The notes under the pieces: generated by a model
Databases searched by the model: none
What the model was told of the DNA's origin: nothing
What the model saw: the letters and a program-made list of their open reading frames with translations, nothing else
In this document: positions 58,080-64,000 of the stretch, one piece after another
Layout: the number at the start of each line of letters is the position of its first letter
Position numbering within the stretch: the stretch's first letter is position 1
Program-made: the position numbers and the translations under genes
Assembly: GCA_037951105.1 (NCBI GenBank)
Contig: JBAMJV010000863.1
Span: 62,001-126,000 of the forward strand
Direction: 5' to 3'
Source: Echinarachnius parma
Taxonomy: Eukaryota; Echinodermata; Echinoidea; Clypeasteroida; Echinarachniidae
DNA: 64,000 bases

Positions 58080-58490
58080 AAACAAGAGGGAACGAGAGAG
58101 AGAGATAGGGGAGAGAGGGGGAGGGGGGGGGGGGGGGGGGGGGGGGTAAGAGAATGAGGGGATGGGAGGGGAGGGGAGGGAAGGGAAGGGGAGTGGAGGG
58201 GACAAGGATGAAGAGGAAGTAGATGTAAAGAGGGCAAGATAGGGGAAGGAGGTGTCATGCCTGGCATCTTGAAACAGCATCCTCTAGCTCTCATACCGAT
58301 AGATAAAACAGAAGAGTCACGAGAGAGGGAGAGAGGAGGGGGGAGAAATTGAGGGGATGGGAGGGGGCGAATAGGGGAGGGAAGGGAAGGGGAGTGGAGG
58401 GGACAAGGATGAAGAGGAAGTAGAAGAAAAGAGGTTGAGATAGGGGAAGGAGGTGTCATGCCTGGCATCTTGAAACAGCATCCTCCAGCT
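58080..58490. repeat. GA/G-rich tract with a tandem ~200-bp duplication
   Basis: Poly-G of ~25 at 58120-58146. The block GGAGTGGAGGGGACAAGGAT ... GGAGGTGTCATGCCTGGCAT ... CTTGAAACAGCATCCTC occurs at 58191-58290 and again at 58391-58488. Confidence 0.85.
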
Positions 58491-58570
58491 CTCACCCCGA
58501 TTGATAAAGCAGAAGCGTCACGAGCGGACTTGTCAATCACAGATAGGCCCGGAGAACTCATCATCTCATC
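58487..58570 (-). other. Ambiguous exon candidate
   Basis: Minus strand: MMSSPGLSVIDKSARDASAL followed by SIG and a good donor CAATCGGG|GTGAGA, partly duplicated at 58277-58320. Plus strand: after CATCCTCCAG an open frame LSPRLIKQKRHERTCQSQIG runs to a stop at ~58621. The minus frame would leave phase 0, which does not fit the 52207 acceptor, so it could only be 5' UTR or another gene. I cannot choose between strands. Confidence 0.25.
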
Positions 58571-58715
58571 TTGGCGTCAATGTCAACACCTCCTCTAACC
58601 TCCTCCCATACCAACGTCTCTAGTTCCTCTTACTCTCTGCTTGATAAGTTTGATCTATCTTTCAGAATATGTTCTGTAAACTCACTAAAGATGGTGCCCA
58701 GTACTAGGGTTAGGC

Positions 58716-58830
58716 AGGGCTCTGCACTAACCTTTTTTGCCAGTGGCGGGTCGGACCAGTGAAATCATTTCTTCCTCTTTTCTGGTGGCCCTAAAGAAAC
58801 ATTGACTGGCCCCAAAATGTTATTTCATGA
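58716..58830. repeat. hAT-like family copy
   Basis: CAGGGCTCTGCACTAACCTT and GTGGCCCTAAAGAAACATTG. Confidence 0.65.
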
Positions 58831-59204
58831 GTAAACTTTTTATATATTTAAAATTGCACTCGTAATTCCTGGTCAAACCTGTGATTAAAGATGAAGCATT
58901 CTGGGAAGAAAACAAGATTTTTTTCTCATTTTGTCCTTGTGCATGTAAAATTTCACTTTTCAAACAACAGCAATTTATCAACAAATTATAAATACATCCT
59001 ATTTTAAAACATATTCCTTACCCTACCGCATCTACCCAGCCACCAAAATATCAAACAGGACATCCAAATAGGATAGCAAATGAAAGGAAACAAAGGACCA
59101 CTATAAAAATTGAAAACCATAACATAAATCAACAACCTGCCAATGACATTTGTATTCATCTGACTATAATGAAATAGGTAAACACCATTCTAGCTCATAC
59201 AACT

Positions 59205-59575
59205 GCGGGGGTGAATGTACTTTGGTCGGAAGTGGGAAGTCGTTTGGTAAATGGGAGGCAAGGGCATCAATTCATATTAACACTCACACTATGTGTAGGC
59301 TTCAAACAGTAGTGTGTAGCCAGGTAGTCAGAGTAAAACCCATGAAGGGGGATGGGGCAATGGGGGATGGGGCATTTTCAGAAAGGGGGGGGGGTGTCGT
59401 TTGGTAAATGGGAGGCAAGGGCATCCATTCATATTAACACTCACACTATCCGGCTTCAAGCAGTAGTGTATAGCCAGGTAGTCAGAGTAAACCCCCGACG
59501 TGGGATGGGGCAATGGGGGATGGGGCATTTTCGGGATGGGGCATTTTCAGAAAGGGGGAGGGGGGGTGTAGGCAG
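59205..59575. repeat. ~180-bp tandem duplication with GGGATGGGGCA minisatellite
   Basis: GTCGTTTGGTAAATGGGAGG ... CAGTAGTGTGTAGCCAGGTA ... GGGGATGGGGCATTTTCAGA occurs twice (59230-59395, 59396-59565), each ending in G runs. Confidence 0.9.
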
Positions 59576-59625
59576 GTATAGAGTAAAAACTGAAGGGGGA
59601 AGGGGTAACATTTTCTTAACCTGTT

Positions 59626-59795
59626 CAGGGCCCCATTGCAGAAGGGTTGCAATAGATTGCGATTAAGTTGCGATTAATCGCAAGTCGGAAAATATACGTA
59701 TTGGAACCATTTAGATTTGTGCATCTAGTCACATGATCTGAATTGCAATTTAATTGCAATTTCACAATCCATTGCAACTCTGTCTGCAACTGATT
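59626..59795. mobile_element. MITE with GGGCCCCATTGCAGAAG ends
   Basis: GCCCCATTGCAGAAGGGTTG is mirrored by CCATTGCAACTCTGTCTGCAA, with inner GATTGCGATTAAGTTGC. A better copy is at 61314-61476. Confidence 0.7.
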
Positions 59796-61313
59796 GATTT
59801 TACTAACGATATAGCCCCTCGTCCCAGTATTTTGGGGACCAGTCTTGAAGATATAGGTGAACCAAAATTGTTACAGACTTTACTTTGTTCTCATTGCAAT
59901 ATTGGGGGCAACAGGATGGGCAGGAATCCAACATGGGGTGTACATATTGCCCCTACCCCCCCCCCCCCCCTCCCATTACTGTAGCTCCACCACTGGTTTC
60001 AATTGACTAGCCAGAGACCAATGGAAGGGATTTTCCTCTATTCATGGACATGGGCGATTGGATTTGATACCAGACACCACATCCAAAAATAAGCTGCAAT
60101 GCCATTGCATGGGCACATTCCAGTACAAGTAAGAACACCTCATGAAATCCTAACAATAAACACAATTCTAGACCATTCTTTTGCTCTAAAGTCTGAACAA
60201 GTACACTTTGTACAAAGATAAAATCATAGCTGATAAATAGTCGAATACAAATGCTTCTTTCAAATTTCTCGTATTCAGGCGGTGGAGGTATTGTAAAATG
60301 CATAATTGAACCAAATTTTGGAATTGACATGAATATTATTTCCGCTATTATTCAAACACCCTGCCTAATCAGACATAGCGCAATAAAATGCATGTCAACA
60401 AAAATTGCCCATGCCCAATTAACACTTTCTTTCATTCAAATGCACTGTGGAATGTTTGGGCGGTGATGTCGTGTCCCAAAGACCTTTTTATAATTTCCCA
60501 AGTTCATACTTGTCTGAACTTTTGGAGTAAAAGTCTCCGCCATGCTATTTCCAATAATTAGTTACCAGTGACTGGCGCATCGTTTTTACACATTCACAAG
60601 ATGCTACAGATTGCACAGAGCAGACAAGGGCAGAAGAATTAAAGTGAACCATTAAACTCATATTGTTTTTTAAAAAGTGATTTTTGAGACTTCAATCATA
60701 TTTCAATATCATTTTTAGGCTCTTCTCAATGATGTGTGATAGTTTCATAGAACACTGTCTTCCTAGTGAAAAAAAAGTGAAAAATTATTTCAGATTTCAT
60801 CAACTTCTGCCCACTGATTATGACTACAATCAAAGGGTGTTCTGGAATGCTTTTGAAATCACTCATTAATATCTCTTTTAATTACAGTCACGTTAGCAAA
60901 TTCAGACCCATTCCATTTAGCATTCAATCTGTTACAATTTGAGCTAAACAACACAGTACAATAGTAATGTGGAAGCTCCAAGTAATTTTGGTTGAATTTG
61001 ACAATTGACAAAGTTACTAGATCCCTTTAATGCAACACTGACATTGTACCAAACCGATTAGCATTACAAGCACTGTTCCACTTCCAAATGGCAAACGTCG
61101 CAAGACCTTTTCAAATTGTCCCAAGTTCAGTCAATTTCGGGAAGATGAACTTGAGTATACATTTATGACTATCCCCTTTCCCCCATCTGTGCTATTAAAT
61201 TACCAACCTTAATGTGCAGCAGCTGATTTAATATGCAGCACATGGCCAGCTCATCCGATTTCACAACTTTTTTTCCTACAACTTAAGAAAATAGTACTAT
61301 CCAATCTGATCAG
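59796..61313. other. Nothing recognised except a solo TTAA-MITE end
   Basis: Poly-C at 59959-59971. AAGTTACTAGATCCCTTTAA at 61011-61030 is a solo right end of the 27205-27544 family. Confidence 0.4.
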
Positions 61314-61476
61314 GGCCCCGTTGCAGAATGAGGCCCAATTGATTGTAAGTTGCAATCAATTGTAAGCCAGAAACTTGTTGCATTTCAACCAATTGGACTT
61401 GCGCATTTAGTCACATGATCCGACTTACAATTAATTGCAACTTTACAATCGATTGCATCTCTTTCTGCAACGGGGC
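61314..61476. mobile_element. MITE with GGGCCCCGTTGCAGAA ends
   Basis: GGGCCCCGTTGCAGAATGAG at the left, inverted TTCTGCAACGGGGCC at the right. ATTGATTGTAAGTTGCAATC and GACTTACAATTAATTGCAAC form the inner arms. Confidence 0.85.
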
Positions 61477-61579
61477 CATGGAGAGCCAGTCAAAATGCAC
61501 AATAGCATGCCAATCAGAGAGCAGAGCCATGTCATCAAAGACAGGATTGCATGTGGAAGTGACACATTTTGAACGAGGC

Positions 61580-61790
61580 ATCTTTGTGCACGCTGCATGA
61601 GACCGAATTGGTGTGTATACTGCACTGTGCACAAGGTATTTGCAAGCTGGCACCATGTGTGGGGATACTGCACTGTGGGTCGCAAATTTAAACTAGGCTA
61701 GGCTGTGCACGCTGCATAAAACTGAGCCAGTGTAATCCGCACTGTGCTCAATGCATTCGCAAGTTGGCGCCATGTTATTTTATCAGTGAA
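61580..61790. repeat. ~120-bp tandem duplication
   Basis: GCACGCTGCATGAGACCGAA ... GCACTGTGCACAAGGTATTTGC ... GCACCATGT is repeated as GCACGCTGCATAAAACTGAG ... GCACTGTGCTCAATGCATTCGC ... GCGCCATGT. A diverged copy is also at 31318-31400. Confidence 0.7.
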
Positions 61791-62149
61791 TTGGACCCAC
61801 CTTGAACGTGGCATATCTTTTTGATAAGCACATTTCACATGACAGTCAATGCTCATGTCAATCAGACAAGGTCCGATGACTGTTATTGACTCTCTAAAAA
61901 AAAAAAAAATCAAATTCGTGAATTATGCAAAATCAAGAAGCGTGTTAGAACAAACTGAAATTGACCTTGTTAAATTAGGAGGATCATTGGATGATTGTTG
62001 CTACTAACCAGCCCATGGACAGCAGACAATGACTGATTGTGCAAAGATGAACTCTTCCAATTGTCATGGAGTAAAAAAAATAATAAAGCATTACCAATGT
62101 TCATTATAACTTTGTTTCCTCTCATTATGAATCATTGCTGAACTATTGC

Positions 62150-62260
62150 ATGGCTCCAAACTAACTTGTTGTTAGTGGCACGATCTCGCTAGTAAAAAAA
62201 ATTCATCTCAATTTTTAGTTGCCTGAAATGAAAATTTACTGGCCCCTAACTTCATTTACT
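62150..62260. repeat. hAT-like family remnant
   Basis: ATGGCTCCAAACTAACTTG and ATTTACTGGCCCCTAACTTC. Confidence 0.5.
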
Positions 62261-62446
62261 TGTAAAATGTAGATACTAAACATGCATTTAGTTGAACAGG
62301 TAAACACAATTTGAAGCAAACTTTTTATTTTCAATTTTTTTAATGAATATGGTATGAATTTAAAAGCTAGGGCAGCAATTAGTTTCTATGTTCAATTGGT
62401 AAATGAGTTCTTTAACCAGGCCTAACATGTTAATAAAAATCATTAA

Positions 62447-63003
62447 AGGGCAATGAAACCCAAGCAAAATGTTGCTTTCATAGTCTTGAAGAGATTAAGA
62501 TGAATAATCTCTGAAAGTTAGAGCATAATCGGGTAAGAAACAAGAAAACTACGGCTCTTTGAAGATGTCCATTTATTCCTATGGGGAACTCAAATTGGCA
62601 ACGCACTCTGATAAGTGCGTGGACAACTCCCCATATGTTTTGTACACAAATGTTCCCATTTTTACAGTTTTCTTCATAGTCACATTTTTCCATTCCCCCA
62701 ACTCATGATATGTTATGTATAAAAGCATTCTACAAAACATATGTTGAACTCGAACGAAGAGTAAACATAAATTTTGAGAAAATTTAATAAAAATGAAATT
62801 TTGTGTACAAAATGTATGGGGAGTTGTCCACAACTTTGCCAGAGTGCGTTGCCAATTTGAGTCACTCGAAGAAATACATGGCTCTTTTCAAAGAGCCATA
62901 GTTTTCTTATTTCTTGACCGATTGTGCTCAAATTTTCAGAGACTATTCATTATATTTAGTGTCTTATAGTGCATACAACAATTTGTCTGGATTTCATTGT
63001 CCT
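62447..63003. mobile_element. 557-bp MITE with long TIRs at TTAA
   Basis: AGGGCAATGAAACCCAAGCA at the left, inverted GGATTTCATTGTCCT at the right, TTAA on both sides. Inner arms (CAAATTGGCAACGCACTCTG, GGACAACTCCCCATATGTTT, TTTGTACACAAA) are mirrored over ~200 bp. Confidence 0.88.
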
Positions 63004-63104
63004 TTAACATTTTCTTTTACCAAAGAGACTTCAAGTTATTGATGTAAAACTTTGTTGAAAGTTTCAAATATATTGAGATTTTGGACTCTTGACTTATGTC
63101 TAAT

Positions 63105-63186
63105 TCCGAAGCTACAAATTGGCTTTCCATAATTTGTAAAGTCCAACTTAGTGTTAAGTTGACTTGGGATCTTTGTGAAACACCCC
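63105..63186. mobile_element. Right half of a CCWGG-target MITE
   Basis: TTGGCTTTCCATAATTTGTA and GGATCTTTGTGAAACACCCC followed by CCTGG (63187-63191). The left half is missing. Confidence 0.8.
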
Positions 63187-63243
63187 CCTGGTACCCATAG
63201 GGTTTATTAGTAGCACAGTCTACATGGATACCAGAAGACTAAC

Positions 63244-63301
63244 CTCCACAGCGCAGTGCAGTAAATGATGAAGAGCCGAAATCGGCAAGCAAACAATACA
63301 T
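63244..63301 (-). CDS. Candidate first exon under a TATA box
   Basis: The donor GGAG|GTTAGT leaves 1 nt, the phase required by the 52207 acceptor. From ATG at 63299-63301 it reads MYCLLADFGSSSFTALRCG. The peptide is short and only weakly hydrophobic, so a signal-peptide role is doubtful; it could be a 5' UTR exon or belong to another transcript. Position upstream of all other receptor exons and the promoter-like sequence favour it as a transcription start exon. Confidence 0.33.
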
Positions 63302-63350
63302 TCAAATTGAAGAGGAAGTTTGGAGCTTGAGACTCTTGTATTGAGCCCCG

Positions 63351-63359
63351 CTATTTATA
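63351..63359 (-). promoter_or_regulatory. TATA box with initiator-like site
   Basis: TATAAATAG on the minus strand. About 31 nt downstream is TCTCAAGC, a plausible initiator near 63328. The candidate exon with ATG and splice donor follows within 60 nt. Confidence 0.4.
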
Positions 63360-63364
63360 CAGGT

Positions 63365-63900
63365 GTGTTTGGTATTCCTGGCCAGACATCACACGGATAT
63401 GTTACAAGATCTCGTCTCCAGAGTCTATAGAACATACGTAGTATTTATTAAGTAGGTCCATGATGTACAGAATGAAATGTACTGTACATGAAGCAAAGCC
63501 TATGTCTACTGTACCTGTTCCTAAATGTAGGCTAATGAAGTTCCCACTGGTAGGCACTGGTAACACTAACAAGAATGACAATTTATTTATATGGGTTGGG
63601 GAATATTTGGTATCCAATGGCTCAGCTTCACACGGATACGTAATAAGATTTAGTCTCACAGCGTCTTTAGAACACAGTATCTAATATCAAGAATGAAGCA
63701 AAGCCTATTTCACAGATTTCCTCCTTCTAATTCTATTTATCATATCATTGTTTTGGTCAAATCATACCCCCCCCTTTCCATAGCCAAGCCTGCTGTAATA
63801 CTATACCTGGACCAAAAGTTGTTTAGAACCATAGAATGTGACATCACAACTTCGGTATTTCATTTGATATATTCATAGCTAAGATATCACACTGGTATGT
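63365..63900. repeat. Degenerate ~230-bp tandem repeat upstream of the candidate promoter
   Basis: TTTGGTATTC...ATCACACGGATATGTTACAA...AGTCTATAGAACATAC (63369-63437) recurs at 63605-63678 (TTCACACGGATACGTAATAA, CGTCTTTAGAACACAG) and faintly at 63880-63915. ATGAAGCAAAGCCTAT occurs at both 63488 and 63694. Confidence 0.7.
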
Positions 63901-64000
63901 TAGTATGTTACAATGGCTTTCTTGGCATCTATATATTTCCAGTCTATTTCCTGGAGGTTAATGTGCCTGGACATTTAATCTTCTTCCGTTCTGGTACAGT

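Noticed and set aside
58073..58564. 163-codon Pro/Ser/Leu-rich minus-strand ORF
   Set aside because: Most of it is the complement of a GA/poly-G tract. Only the first ~25 codons are kept as an exon candidate.

Overview
The window is nuclear DNA of an intron-rich, AT-rich animal, most likely a marine deuterostome such as an echinoderm. That rests on a BMP type I receptor with vertebrate-like domain organisation and an exceptional density of short non-autonomous DNA transposons, tRNA-derived SINEs and foldback repeats. The species cannot be fixed from sequence alone. There are no bacterial, plasmid or phage features.

The minus strand carries nearly all of one gene: a BMP type I receptor serine/threonine kinase of the ALK3/6 (BMPR1) class. 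Nine exons with matching phases and good splice sites run from 52207 down to the stop codon at 12988. They encode a ten-cysteine ligand-binding domain (52060-52207 and 20907-21073), the transmembrane helix (20491-20605), the GS box (19851-19992) and the kinase (18121 to 12988). The 5' end is unresolved. Two candidate N-terminal exons with the right phase lie at 54821-54938 and 63244-63301, the latter under a TATA box. The only other gene seen is the last exon of a plus-strand gene (728-856). The two genes are tail to tail, with 1.1-12.7 kb holding presumed 3' UTR and intergenic DNA.

The most unusual structure is repeated around almost every exon. Degenerate partial copies of the exon, always straddling one splice junction, sit next to it in the same orientation at roughly 120-210 bp spacing. 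The plus-strand gene's last exon has such a copy too. Some copies were later split by transposon insertions, so they are old.

The 31-kb intron between the two extracellular-domain exons holds a 12,489-bp insertion (33110-45598). It has 29-bp perfect terminal inverted repeats, a TACG target duplication, and palindromic subterminal repeats at both ends. It looks like a large DNA transposon with decayed ORFs, including a PHD-finger-like one, and is itself packed with foldback elements. Elsewhere I recognise MITE families with distinct targets (CCWGG, TTAA, TA), a hAT-like family in about ten copies, two SINE families, a Crypton-like recombinase fragment, and a tandem array rich in nuclear-receptor half-sites.

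The receptor kinase carries one notable change: the canonical DLG (DFG) triplet of the activation segment is DMS. The metal-binding Asp is kept but the Gly is lost.
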